Below, piece by piece: positions 1 through 7,115 of a DNA stretch of 64,000 nt. The notes under the pieces are model-generated. The model was not told where the DNA came from and searched no databases. It saw nothing but the letters and a program-made list of their open reading frames with translations. Source of the DNA: Virgisporangium aurantiacum (lineage in GTDB: Bacteria; Actinomycetota; Actinomycetes; Mycobacteriales; Micromonosporaceae). Location of the stretch: positions 41,082-105,081 of the forward strand of contig NZ_BOPG01000075.1 of assembly GCF_016863635.1 (NCBI RefSeq). Reading direction: 5' to 3'. Positions within the stretch are counted from its first letter, which is position 1. Every line of letters begins with the position of its first letter. The translations under genes were made by a program, and so were the position numbers.

Positions 1-323
1 CCCAACGCCTCGGCCGCGGCAAGCTCCGTGCCCGTCGCCGGCTGGTACCAACAGCCGTCCCCGCCGAACCACCCCTTTCCCGGGATGTAGCAAGGAACAA
101 CACGGCCCTGCCAGTCGCGGCACTCCGCACTCCCGCCGCCACCACCGCCACCGCCGTTACCTGGAGAACGCGGTACCGACGGATCAACCACACACTCCGG
201 CGCGGTCGGATTCTGTTCGCAGTTGACGAAGTCGCCGGGCGCGGCGTGGGCGACGCCTGTGAGAGCCGTCAAAGCGATCAGGGTCCCGCCAATGAGGGCA
301 AGTGCTCGGCTAGTCAAGTGCAT
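1..323 (-). CDS. Secreted cysteine-containing protein, 3' part outside the window
   Basis: The ATG at 323-321 opens a frame that runs off the left edge (107 codons visible). Residues 1 to about 28 form a signal peptide (MHLTSRALALIGG, then a hydrophobic run ending in AHA/A). The mature part starts with APGDFVNCEQNP, contains a poly-Gly linker and then a Cys/Trp-rich segment (ECRDW, PCYIPGKGW, GCWYQP). The protein is therefore exported. The start lies 7 bases before the end of the upstream lipoprotein gene, whose stop is at 316-314, so the two are translationally coupled. I do not recognise the family. Confidence 0.7.
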   Translation of the reverse strand, partial: MHLTSRALALIGGTLIALTALTGVAHAAPGDFVNCEQNPTAPECVVDPSVPRSPGNGGGGGGGGSAECRDWQGRVVPCYIPGKGWFGGDGCWYQPATGTELAAAEAL

Positions 324-880
324 GAGCCCACCTCGTGGAGTCCGAAGCTGGTGACCTTCCACGCGCCGTCGCCCTGCCGCTCCACTGTGGCGAGGCACAG
401 GCGTTGCCCGCCCGGCTTATCGCTGTAGGCGGGCCCAGGCGAGGCGCGGACGATCCGCGCTTTGCTGTCGTCAAGGCAATCGCGAATGCCGACCTTGGTC
501 GGAGACGTTGTCGGCGCAACCTCCGTCACGCGCGGCGCGAGCGTGAACTCACCCTCGCCCTTCAACCCCTGGTCCCGCACGTCGCGCACCCCACCCGTGA
601 GGGTCTTCAGCGCATTCCCCGTCGCGTATCGCGCGAGCTCGGGGCTGTCAGGATCGGGGGAAGCGAGTACCCGCACGTAGGCGTCCCACATGCCGCGGTA
701 CGCCGCGACCGCGTCCCGCACGCTGGCGGCATCCGAGTCGGCCGGCGTCGACGAGGGCACCCGCAACGAGATCGTCGGACTCGGGCCGGCCCCAGGCGCC
801 TTTGACGAATCATCGCCGCACGCCGCAACGAAGATCACGGTCAGTGCCAGATAGGTCAGCAGACAAGAGATCTTTGCCAT
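314..880 (-). CDS. Lipoprotein of unknown function
   Basis: 188 residues from the ATG at 880. This start is chosen over an in-frame ATG at 961 because GGGGAGGAAC lies 5-10 bases before it and the signal peptide begins there. Residues 1-20 are a lipoprotein signal (MAKISCLL, hydrophobic core, lipobox FVAAC), followed by a Ser/Pro/Thr-rich linker. The rest is a soluble alpha/beta segment with phrases such as RDAVAAYRGMWDAYVRVLASPDP and a C-terminal GAWKVTSFGLHEVGSCT, resembling the SnoaL/NTF2-like lipoproteins of actinomycetes, although I cannot assign it. It is coupled to the secreted protein downstream, so both probably act at the cell surface. Confidence 0.75.
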   Translation of the reverse strand: MAKISCLLTYLALTVIFVAACGDDSSKAPGAGPSPTISLRVPSSTPADSDAASVRDAVAAYRGMWDAYVRVLASPDPDSPELARYATGNALKTLTGGVRDVRDQGLKGEGEFTLAPRVTEVAPTTSPTKVGIRDCLDDSKARIVRASPGPAYSDKPGGQRLCLATVERQGDGAWKVTSFGLHEVGSCT

Positions 881-940
881 GTGACGTTCCTCCCCAGGCA
901 ACTCGACGACGGTAAACCCGCACCCCACACCTATCGCAAC

Positions 941-986
941 GTGCGCATCATCGATGCGCACCTTTCATGCGTAGCAAAGATGCGCA
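941..986. promoter_or_regulatory. TGCGCATC inverted repeat, probable operator
   Basis: GTGCGCATC at 941-949 and GATGCGCAC at 953-961 form a perfect 9-bp inverted repeat with a 3-bp spacer. A third half-site, GATGCGCA, lies at 979-986. The repeat is 61 bases upstream of the lipoprotein start and lies in the divergent gap to the gene at 1171. That is the position of an operator for a dimeric regulator. The rest of 881-1170 shows no gene. Confidence 0.45.
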
Positions 987-1170
987 GGTGCGGTGCGGTT
1001 CGATCTGGGTCAGTCGAGGGTCAGCGTCGGCTGCCTCTTGCCCGCCGGCAGCGGTCGTCGCACACTGTGGCCAGCGGCAGACTTGAACGTCGGCGCAGCG
1101 TCCATCGAACCGCCGCACGAGCTTCCGGGCGGGCGACGAGCCCGGCGTGGGTCAACGGTGAAGGAGCGTC

Positions 1171-1473
1171 ATGGCAGCGATTGAGGAGCAGCTCCGCCGG
1201 GCCGCCGACCTGCTCTCTCAGCCACTCCTCCTCGAAGTGCTGGCCGCGGTCGAGGCCGGCGGTACACCTTCCGACGCTCTGACCGACGAGGCCGATCGAG
1301 CCGCCTTCGACGCTGCCGTGGAACGGTTGACCGCGATGGGCGTGTTAGGTCCCGTCGGCTCCGATGACAGCGGACCTGCCGCGTTGACACCGCGGGGGGA
1401 GGAACTCCTCGTCCTGCTCAACGAACTTGCGCAGCAAGTCCCGCCAGCGGCTCGGGCCGGCCACGAACAGTAG
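1171..1473 (+). CDS. Small winged-helix-like protein
   Basis: 100 residues. GAAGGAGCGTC stands immediately before the ATG, so the start is firm. The sequence is mostly helical (EEQLRRAADLLSQPLLLEVLAAVEAG) and has the layout of a small MarR/ArsR-type winged helix: helices, then VERLTAMGVLGPVG and a wing-like turn LTPRGEELLVLL. A DNA-binding role is inferred from the layout only. It faces away from the lipoprotein gene and precedes the HxlR-type fusion gene by 167 bases. Confidence 0.6.
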   Translation: MAAIEEQLRRAADLLSQPLLLEVLAAVEAGGTPSDALTDEADRAAFDAAVERLTAMGVLGPVGSDDSGPAALTPRGEELLVLLNELAQQVPPAARAGHEQ

Positions 1474-1640
1474 TCGAACCCGCTGTCGTTGCTCCATCTG
1501 AACAAACGCATCATTGGGCGGATAGGCGCACGTTTGCGCAAACAGCCTTGACAACAATGCATACTCCTCGTTTGAGTGTCGTTTCGTAGCGTCAGATCCG
1601 ATCGTCGAGCACGGCGGAGGCGCGCGATGAGCTGCCGGGG

Positions 1641-2807
1641 GTGGTGAGTCCGCTGAGCCTTGACGATCTGCGTGAACTCATCGACATCTTCCGACATCGC
1701 TGGGATCCGATCATTCTGGTCCTACTGGCCGATCGTCCTCGCCGGCGCAAGGAACTGACCCAGGAAGTCCGTGACGGAAGCGGGGAGCACATCGCCGACG
1801 GCGTCTTGTCCGAAGTCCTGACTCGGCTGCAGACCGACGGCATGATCGTCAAGGACAAGAGCGGTGCGAACCACGTCGTATATCGGGCAACGCAGGCCGC
1901 GCTAACCACTGTCGCTCGCCTGCGCCGCATCAGCGACCTCGACGCCAACGGCCCGCCGCTGCGCCCACGACTGTCTTGGCCGGAACCGCCCGAGGAGAGC
2001 ACGCGGATGACCGACAACCCGGCCGACTCGGACTCGCCGCTCAACACCGAGGTACCGCACAGCGCCCGGGTCTGGAACTACTGGCTCGGCGGCAAAGACA
2101 ACTTCGCCATCGATCGTGAAGTCGGCGACCAGGTCAAAGAGGCGTTCCCCGACATCGTCCCCATCGCACGAGAGTCACGCAGATTCCTCGGCCGTGCAGT
2201 GCAGTTCCTCGCTGGCGACATCGGCATTCGCCAGTTTCTCGACATCGGCACCGGCCTACCCACCGCCGACAACACGCACGAAGTCGCGCAACGCATTTCG
2301 CCCGAGTGCCGAATCGTGTACGTCGACCACGACCCGCTCGTCCTCGCCCACGCCCGAGCCCTGCTCAACAGTCACGCTGCCGGCACCACCGACTACCTGC
2401 AAGCCGACGTCCGCGACGTCACCACCATCCTCGCCGGTGCCACCCGCACCCTCGACCTGTCACAGCCGATCGCCGTCATGATGCTCGGCATACTGGGCAA
2501 CGTCACCGACTACGACGAGGCACGATCGGTCGTCGACCGCCTGGTCGAAGCGGTGTCCCCTGGCAGCTACCTCGTCATCAACGACGGCACGAACGTCATC
2601 AACCCCGAGGCCCGCAACGAAGCGACCCGCATCTCGATCGAGACCGGATTCCCCTACATCGCCCGATCTCCAAAGCAGATCCGTGCCTACTTCCACGCCG
2701 TCGATCTCATCGAGCCCGGCGTCGTCTCCTGCAGCCGATGGCGTCCAGACCACGACGCCACACCTCAGGAAGTAGACGCCTTCTGCGGTGTAGCGCGTAA
2801 GCGTTGA
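1641..2807 (+). CDS. HxlR-type winged-helix / SAV2177-like SAM methyltransferase fusion
   Basis: 388 residues from GTG 1641; a second GTG follows directly. An upstream stop at 1587-1589 leaves no earlier start. Residues 1 to about 95 are a winged helix (DIFRHRWDPIILVLLADRP, RRKELTQEV, VLSEVLTRLQTDGMIVKD), close to the HxlR family. Residues about 123-388 are a SAM methyltransferase of the DUF574/SAV2177 family: HSARVWNYWLGGKDNF, the glycine loop FLDIGTGLPTADNTHE, VYVDHDPLVLAHA, MMLGILGN, INDGTNVINPEAR. An internal ATG at 2007 is preceded by GAGGAGAGC and matches the start of the free-standing paralogue at 17038. A separate methyltransferase may therefore also be made. The methyl acceptor is unknown. 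Confidence 0.8.
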   Translation: MVSPLSLDDLRELIDIFRHRWDPIILVLLADRPRRRKELTQEVRDGSGEHIADGVLSEVLTRLQTDGMIVKDKSGANHVVYRATQAALTTVARLRRISDLDANGPPLRPRLSWPEPPEESTRMTDNPADSDSPLNTEVPHSARVWNYWLGGKDNFAIDREVGDQVKEAFPDIVPIARESRRFLGRAVQFLAGDIGIRQFLDIGTGLPTADNTHEVAQRISPECRIVYVDHDPLVLAHARALLNSHAAGTTDYLQADVRDVTTILAGATRTLDLSQPIAVMMLGILGNVTDYDEARSVVDRLVEAVSPGSYLVINDGTNVINPEARNEATRISIETGFPYIARSPKQIRAYFHAVDLIEPGVVSCSRWRPDHDATPQEVDAFCGVARKR

Positions 2808-2940
2808 TGCGCCCGTTGGGTGGTCAGCGTCGACATATTGATCGTCGGAGAGCCACTTCGCAGTAGCCGTCAGTAGCATCCATTGCCGCTCTGGCAACGC
2901 TGACTGCCAGCTTTCGCCTGGCTGCGTCGCGTGGTGCGAC

Positions 2941-2968
2941 CAAGCATCTCGCGCGACCAAGATGCTTG
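2941..2968. terminator. Hairpin between convergent genes
   Basis: CAAGCATCT (2941-2949) and AGATGCTTG (2960-2968) form a perfect 9-bp stem with a 10-base loop, between the convergent genes ending at 2807 and 3214. No U tract is seen, so a bidirectional terminator is inferred from position. Nothing else in 2808-3213 reads as a gene. Confidence 0.4.
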
Positions 2969-3213
2969 CCGTACCTCGCTTCGAGGGCCCAACTCGACAA
3001 CTATGGCTTGATGTCCAGCACCGTTGTGCCGTCAGTCGCGTCGAGGTCCTCGACGTGTCGATCGAGGCCGGCAAACGTTGAGCAGGCGGCAGCGTGTGTC
3101 GGCGAGCCAGTTGATCCAACGCATGTTAGCGATGGCCAAAGATGCCTATGACCCCCGCGGGCTGCCAGTCCGGGGTTCGCCGGCCGCCTGCCTCAGCCGG
3201 GCGGCCAGTGGCA

Positions 3214-3897
3214 TCAGGGCTGGCCGCGATCGTCGCCCAAGGCTCGTACGGTCAACGTCAGCTCTCGGGTGAGGGTGGCCGCCAGTTCGTCGATCTGGCT
3301 GGCCGTGACGACGGTTCCCCGAAGGTTCGAGATGCCGGTGACGGTTGACAGGTCGGTTCCCCGCAGGTCGGCGCCTCGTAGGTCGCAGTCGTGGAGTTCC
3401 ACCTCGTCGAACCGGCACCGGCTGATCACCAACTGGCCGAGCTGGCAGCGGGTGATCGTGGCGTGATCGAGGTTGCTTTCCAGGAGGGCTGTCGGGCCGG
3501 TGCTGCGGACCTGGGTCAGGCTGGCGTAGTCGAGCCGGCAGTTGTCAAAGATGACGTTCTTCAATGTGGTGTCGCTGAGTTGAAGGCCGGTGAGGCGACA
3601 GCCGATGAACTCGCACCGTTCGAGTGTCGCCCCCTCCAAGCGTGCCCCGGAAAGGTCGACAAGTTCGAATCGGCAGCCGTACACGGTCGGGCGCTGCCAG
3701 GTAGCGCCGGCCAGGTTCACCCGGATGAGGTGGCTCAGCCGGAGGCGGGGTGTGTCGAGTTGGAGGCCGGCCCAGTCGGCGCCGTCGACGAGCGACTCCA
3801 TTAGCTCGTCGGCGGGCGGGTCCGCGGTGTGGTCAAGGTCGCGGGGGTCGAGATCCGGGGTGAGGATCTTCAGGTCGCCGACCGTTTGGGTGTCCAT
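3214..3897 (-). CDS. Pentapeptide-repeat protein of the cyclophane RiPP cassette
   Basis: 227 residues; ATG at 3897 with GGTGAG upstream. After an acidic N-terminus of about 45 residues the chain is built of A(D/N)LXX-type pentapeptides (VNLAGATWQ, VDLSGARLEGATLERCEFIGC, CDLRGADLRGTDLS), expected to fold as a right-handed quadrilateral beta-helix. The C-terminus (about 195-227) is helical. It is the last gene of the minus-strand unit after the maturase and precursor genes, separated from the precursor by a strong hairpin. Pentapeptide proteins beside RiPP genes may give self-protection or act as scaffolds, but the role here is inferred from location only. Confidence 0.85.
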   Translation of the reverse strand: MDTQTVGDLKILTPDLDPRDLDHTADPPADELMESLVDGADWAGLQLDTPRLRLSHLIRVNLAGATWQRPTVYGCRFELVDLSGARLEGATLERCEFIGCRLTGLQLSDTTLKNVIFDNCRLDYASLTQVRSTGPTALLESNLDHATITRCQLGQLVISRCRFDEVELHDCDLRGADLRGTDLSTVTGISNLRGTVVTASQIDELAATLTRELTLTVRALGDDRGQP

Positions 3898-3925
3898 CGG
3901 TTCTCACCGTAGTGACCGGCTGCGG

Positions 3926-3959
3926 CCGGTGGTGGACCGATGTCTCGATCCACCACCGG
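3926..3959 (-). terminator. 11-bp stem hairpin after the RiPP precursor gene
   Basis: CCGGTGGTGGA (3926-3936) pairs perfectly with TCCACCACCGG (3949-3959) around a 12-base loop. It lies 17 bases past the precursor stop codon and 29 bases before the pentapeptide gene start. It could act as a partial terminator or mRNA stabiliser that keeps precursor transcript in excess over the gene downstream. Confidence 0.55.
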
Positions 3960-3975
3960 GGCGTGCGGTGTGTGG

Positions 3976-4128
3976 CTACCGGCGGGACCAGTTGTCCCAG
4001 GATGGCCGGTTGTCCCATCCGGCCGCCGCGACATGCTGCGGTGTGGGCGCGCCGGGCGTGGTGGACGTGGCCGCGAGGCGGGTCAACGTCGTGGCCGGTG
4101 CGCTGGTGAGCGTGGACAGCGGGTTCAT
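3976..4128 (-). CDS. amcA: Cyclophane RiPP precursor peptide (AmcA-like)
   Basis: 50 residues, ATG 4128 to TAG 3976. Residues 1-30 are a Thr/Ala/Pro-rich leader (MNPLSTLTSAPATTLTRLAA). The C-terminal core carries WDN at 38-40, WDN at 44-46 and a following Trp 47 (WSRR end). W-X-N triplets are the known substrates of radical SAM enzymes that join the Trp ring to the Asn beta carbon to give three-residue cyclophanes. The start is 4 bases past the maturase stop, and the SD is an unusually strong GGAGGTGATC spanning that stop, so translation is coupled and probably high. I recall the family name AmcA for such actinobacterial multi-cyclophane precursors. No chemistry is proven here. Confidence 0.85.
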   Translation of the reverse strand: MNPLSTLTSAPATTLTRLAATSTTPGAPTPQHVAAAGWDNRPSWDNWSRR

Positions 4129-4130
4129 GT

Positions 4131-4140
4131 GATCACCTCC
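4131..4140 (-). promoter_or_regulatory. Extended Shine-Dalgarno of the precursor gene
   Basis: Read on the minus strand, GGAGGTGATC followed by AC and ATG is a near-complete complement of the 16S rRNA 3' end. It overlaps the stop codon of the maturase gene. This fixes the precursor start and implies strong initiation. Confidence 0.8.
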
Positions 4141-5254
4141 CTTCGGTGAGTTCGGCGGCTGCCGCCCGGACCAGGGCTTGGCGGGTCGTGCGGCAGTAGT
4201 GGGTCTCGGCCACGGTGAAGGTGCCGTGTTCGAAGTACCGGTTGCCGGCTTGGGCGCCGCGGCAGAAGTCGAAGAAGCCGCAGTTCGAAGCGCAGGCGTG
4301 CAGCGCGGTGGTGAACTCGCGGACGTAGCGCAGCCGGTCGGCGTCGGCGATCATCTGCGGCAGGGAGGCGGTCAACACGTTCCCGGCGATGAAGTCCTGG
4401 TAGTCCGCGGCAGTGATGCCTAACAGCTCCGGGGACAGCAGCACGGTTTGACCGTTGAACCCGACCGTCGGGATCGGGTCGAACGGTGCCGCGAGTGGTC
4501 GCGGATCGGTCCGGGTGGCGTGCAGGTAGCCGACGAGGCGGTCCAGGTCGCGGACCGACAACGCGTTACCGGCCGTCCGGAGCTGGACCAGCCGCTGCCA
4601 GAACCGGTACGCCGCTTGCTCGTCGACGACAGCGCGTTGGCTGCCTTCCTGTTCCTCGATGTTGAACCCCACCGAAGTGCAGCCGAGCATGGTGAAGAAC
4701 GCGACGAGATCGTCGACCCGGTCGATCGTGTCGGGCGTGACGACGCAGATCGCGGTGAACGGGATCCCGGCCTGCCGGAGCTGGCGCACACCGCGGATGG
4801 TCCGGGCGTGGGTGTCGTGGCCGGCCCGGTCGACTCGGTGCCGGTTCGCCCACGGCGGGCCGTCGACGCTGACTCCGACCTGGAACTGAAACGCGGATAG
4901 CAGTTCGCACCATCGCTCGTTGAGCAGGGTGGCGTTGGTCTGGATGCCGTGGCGGACCCGACCCGCTGCCCGCAGTGGCTCGAACGGCGCCAGCAGCGCC
5001 CGGAAGTGCTCCAAGGGCGTGGCGGTCGGCTCGCCACCATGCCAGACGACGTCCACGGGATGGTCGCTGTCCTGCACGGCGACCGATGCCGCGCAGGCTG
5101 CCGCGACCGGGACGGACATGAGCCGCTGGCGGGTGCGGTCCGGCAGGTAGCAGTACGCGCAGTCCAGGTTGCACAGGGTCGTCGGCTGCACGATCAGTGT
5201 GTGGAAGGTGCGGGCGACGGTCGCGGCGGCCGACCGATCGGGCAAGGGACGCAT
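4133..5254 (-). CDS. amcB: Radical SAM/SPASM cyclophane-forming peptide maturase (AmcB-like)
   Basis: 373 residues from ATG 5254. The radical SAM 4Fe-4S motif CNLDCAYC (CX3CX2C) is at about residues 29-36. It is followed by the SAM-binding loop VVWHGGEPTATP, then QTNATLL, VGVSVDG and ICVVTPDTID, typical of the AdoMet barrel. The C-terminal auxiliary-cluster region has Cys residues in HACASNCGFFDFCRGAQAGN and THYC, as in SPASM maturases. It should form Trp-Asn cyclophanes on the WDN repeats of the adjacent precursor. Gene order maturase, precursor, pentapeptide protein supports the AmcB assignment over the related FxsB family, which usually has an FxSxx-type precursor not seen here. Confidence 0.88.
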   Translation of the reverse strand: MRPLPDRSAAATVARTFHTLIVQPTTLCNLDCAYCYLPDRTRQRLMSVPVAAACAASVAVQDSDHPVDVVWHGGEPTATPLEHFRALLAPFEPLRAAGRVRHGIQTNATLLNERWCELLSAFQFQVGVSVDGPPWANRHRVDRAGHDTHARTIRGVRQLRQAGIPFTAICVVTPDTIDRVDDLVAFFTMLGCTSVGFNIEEQEGSQRAVVDEQAAYRFWQRLVQLRTAGNALSVRDLDRLVGYLHATRTDPRPLAAPFDPIPTVGFNGQTVLLSPELLGITAADYQDFIAGNVLTASLPQMIADADRLRYVREFTTALHACASNCGFFDFCRGAQAGNRYFEHGTFTVAETHYCRTTRQALVRAAAAELTEGR

Positions 5255-5436
5255 GGGGACTCACTCACTCCAAGGGGACTGGCGGCAGGTGCTGGCTCCC
5301 ATGAACGCGCAGGTCCAGCAGCGCGTGAAGCCGTTGTGCCAATGACGGCAGCCGATGTGCAGACCTCGACAATTGCTCTTCGCGGTGGGCACACTTCACA
5401 CAGTCACCGTCGTGTGCTGCGGCGGAAGGGGATCAC
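5255..5436. promoter_or_regulatory. Divergent promoter region between maturase and XRE regulator
   Basis: This 182-bp gap must hold the promoters of both divergent units. GCACAC at 5389-5394 and GTGTGC at 5412-5417 form an inverted repeat about 20 bases before the regulator start, a possible autoregulatory site. No clear -10/-35 pair is visible. Confidence 0.35.
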
Positions 5437-6822
5437 ATGGACGCCGCCGACCTGCTGTGGACCTCGGCCGCGATCCACGCCGCTGTCGCCCGCGACGATC
5501 CCGGCACCGTGATCCGGCTCGCCCGCCGGGCCGCCGATCTCAACCAGACCGCCCTCGGCCGGCTCTGCGGCTACTCCGCCTCCACCATCTCGCGCATCGA
5601 ACGCGGCCAGCCCCCGGTCCACGACATCGACGTACGTCGCCGGATCGCCACCGCGCTGGCCATCCCACCCCAGTACCTCGGCCTGGCACCTGCCCCCAAA
5701 CCGAAGACACCGCCATTGCGCGTGGTGCACCCGCCCCGACCGGACCTGGCGGTTAAGGTCGAGCAGATACCAGCCGTCGAAGGAGATGACCCGGTGCGAC
5801 GACGGGACCTGCTCACCGGCCTCACAGCCACCGCAGCAGTCTCCACCTGGCCATGGCCAGCGGCCGGGGCATCAAGCGCCAACGCAGAGGTCACGCTCGA
5901 CGCCCTGCTCACCGCCGCCAGCGTCGATGCCCAACCCGCGCCGACGGTGGAACTGACGCGTGCGCTGACCGCCGCCCAAACAGCATTCACGAAATGCCGG
6001 TACAACGACCTCGCCGTGCGCCTGCCCCAGCTCATCGCCGTCACCACGGCGAGCCAGAACACTGCGACCGGGACGCAGCGCGACAACGCCGCCACCGTCC
6101 TCGCCGGCGCCTACCAGCTCGCGTCCGAGCTGTGCATCAAGCTCAACGACGACGCCCTTGGCTGGGTCCTCGCCGACCGGGCAATGACGGTCGCCCAGGT
6201 CAGCGGTCGGGCCGACAGCATCGCCAGCAGCACCCGCACAGTGGCCATCGCCATGCGCCGAGCCGGCCACCAAGACGCCGCCATCGACCTACTCACCCGC
6301 GCCGCACACGGTCTTGACCTTCGCCACCGACCGCCCGACGGTGCCCTTGCCGCCTACGGCTCACTGCTGTGCACCGCCGCCTACAGCAGCGCCCAACGCG
6401 GAAACCACGCCCAGGCGGTCGAACTCATCGACGAAGCCGCCGAGGCTGCCGAGCGGCTCACCACGCCACACCTCAGCGCCGGCGTGGCGTTCAGCCCCAC
6501 CAACGTCAACATCTACAAGATCGCCATATTCACCGCGCTCGGCGACTCCGCCACCGCACTCCGCCACGCCAGCAGCGTCCAGCCAGGGGTTCTCCCCACC
6601 CCTGAGCGGCACGCCCGATTCTGTATCGACACCGCCCGCGCCTGGGAACGCCACAGTCGCCCCGACCGCGCCCACCAGGCCCTACGGGCCGCGGAACGGC
6701 ACGCACCTCAAGAGCTGCGCCGCCCGTCGGTGCGGGACCTGATCTCCAGCCTCCTGTACGGGCCCACGCCGGCACCGCCCGGCCTGCGCGAACTCGCAAC
6801 GCGGGTCGGCGCCGCGCGTTGA
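5437..6822 (+). CDS. XRE-family regulator with TPR-like C-terminal domain
   Basis: 461 residues; GGAAGGGGATC before the ATG. Residues about 22-78 are an XRE helix-turn-helix (VIRLARRAADLNQTALGRLCGYSASTISRIERG). A linker and a hydrophobic Ala-rich patch (RRRDLLTGLTATAAVSTWPWPAAG) follow, then about 300 residues of helical repeats (ALTAAQTAFTKCRYNDLAVRLPQLI, RAGHQDAAIDLLTRAA, RGNHAQAVELIDEAAEAAERL), as in Streptomyces HTH-TPR regulators. It diverges from the cyclophane RiPP genes and is the obvious candidate to control them, perhaps in response to a peptide or small ligand. That link is inferred from position. Confidence 0.85.
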   Translation: MDAADLLWTSAAIHAAVARDDPGTVIRLARRAADLNQTALGRLCGYSASTISRIERGQPPVHDIDVRRRIATALAIPPQYLGLAPAPKPKTPPLRVVHPPRPDLAVKVEQIPAVEGDDPVRRRDLLTGLTATAAVSTWPWPAAGASSANAEVTLDALLTAASVDAQPAPTVELTRALTAAQTAFTKCRYNDLAVRLPQLIAVTTASQNTATGTQRDNAATVLAGAYQLASELCIKLNDDALGWVLADRAMTVAQVSGRADSIASSTRTVAIAMRRAGHQDAAIDLLTRAAHGLDLRHRPPDGALAAYGSLLCTAAYSSAQRGNHAQAVELIDEAAEAAERLTTPHLSAGVAFSPTNVNIYKIAIFTALGDSATALRHASSVQPGVLPTPERHARFCIDTARAWERHSRPDRAHQALRAAERHAPQELRRPSVRDLISSLLYGPTPAPPGLRELATRVGAAR

Positions 6823-7115
6823 CCTCGTACCATTCGGATGTCATCTTGTGAGGGCTTCAGACCCACAGGTGATCGACGGTAGTCGTTTCGAAGGTCAAAC
6901 GATCTTTCCCGCCATCTGCCAAATCGGATATTGGGCCTAGGGAACGCGCTAGGTGTACAGCCCGAGCGTCGCGCGGGCTGGAAGCGTGTCGCGAATCCGG
7001 TCGATGGGTACGCGAACAGGGCGAACTTATCAACGGGCTACTCTTGAAGCTCCGGCGGGAGGCGCTCGGCAGACAGGCCTCAGCCTCCTGCCCCCAGCTG
7101 TCCCTGGGGTGTGAC
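6823..7115 (+). promoter_or_regulatory. Intergenic region with short inverted repeats
   Basis: No gene is visible in these 293 bases. TCGTTT (6883-6888) and AAACGA (6897-6902) form an inverted repeat, and AGCCCG...CGGGCT near 6960-6980 can form a small hairpin. These could belong to the promoter of the regulator at 7116. Confidence 0.3.

Noticed and set aside
1548..1576. TTGACA at 1548 as a -35 box for the fusion gene at 1641
   Set aside because: No acceptable -10 hexamer follows at 16-18 bases, so no promoter is claimed.
4133..5254. FxsB-type assignment for the radical SAM maturase
   Set aside because: No FxSxx-type precursor or Fxs partners are nearby. The adjacent WDN peptide and pentapeptide gene fit the AmcB type better.
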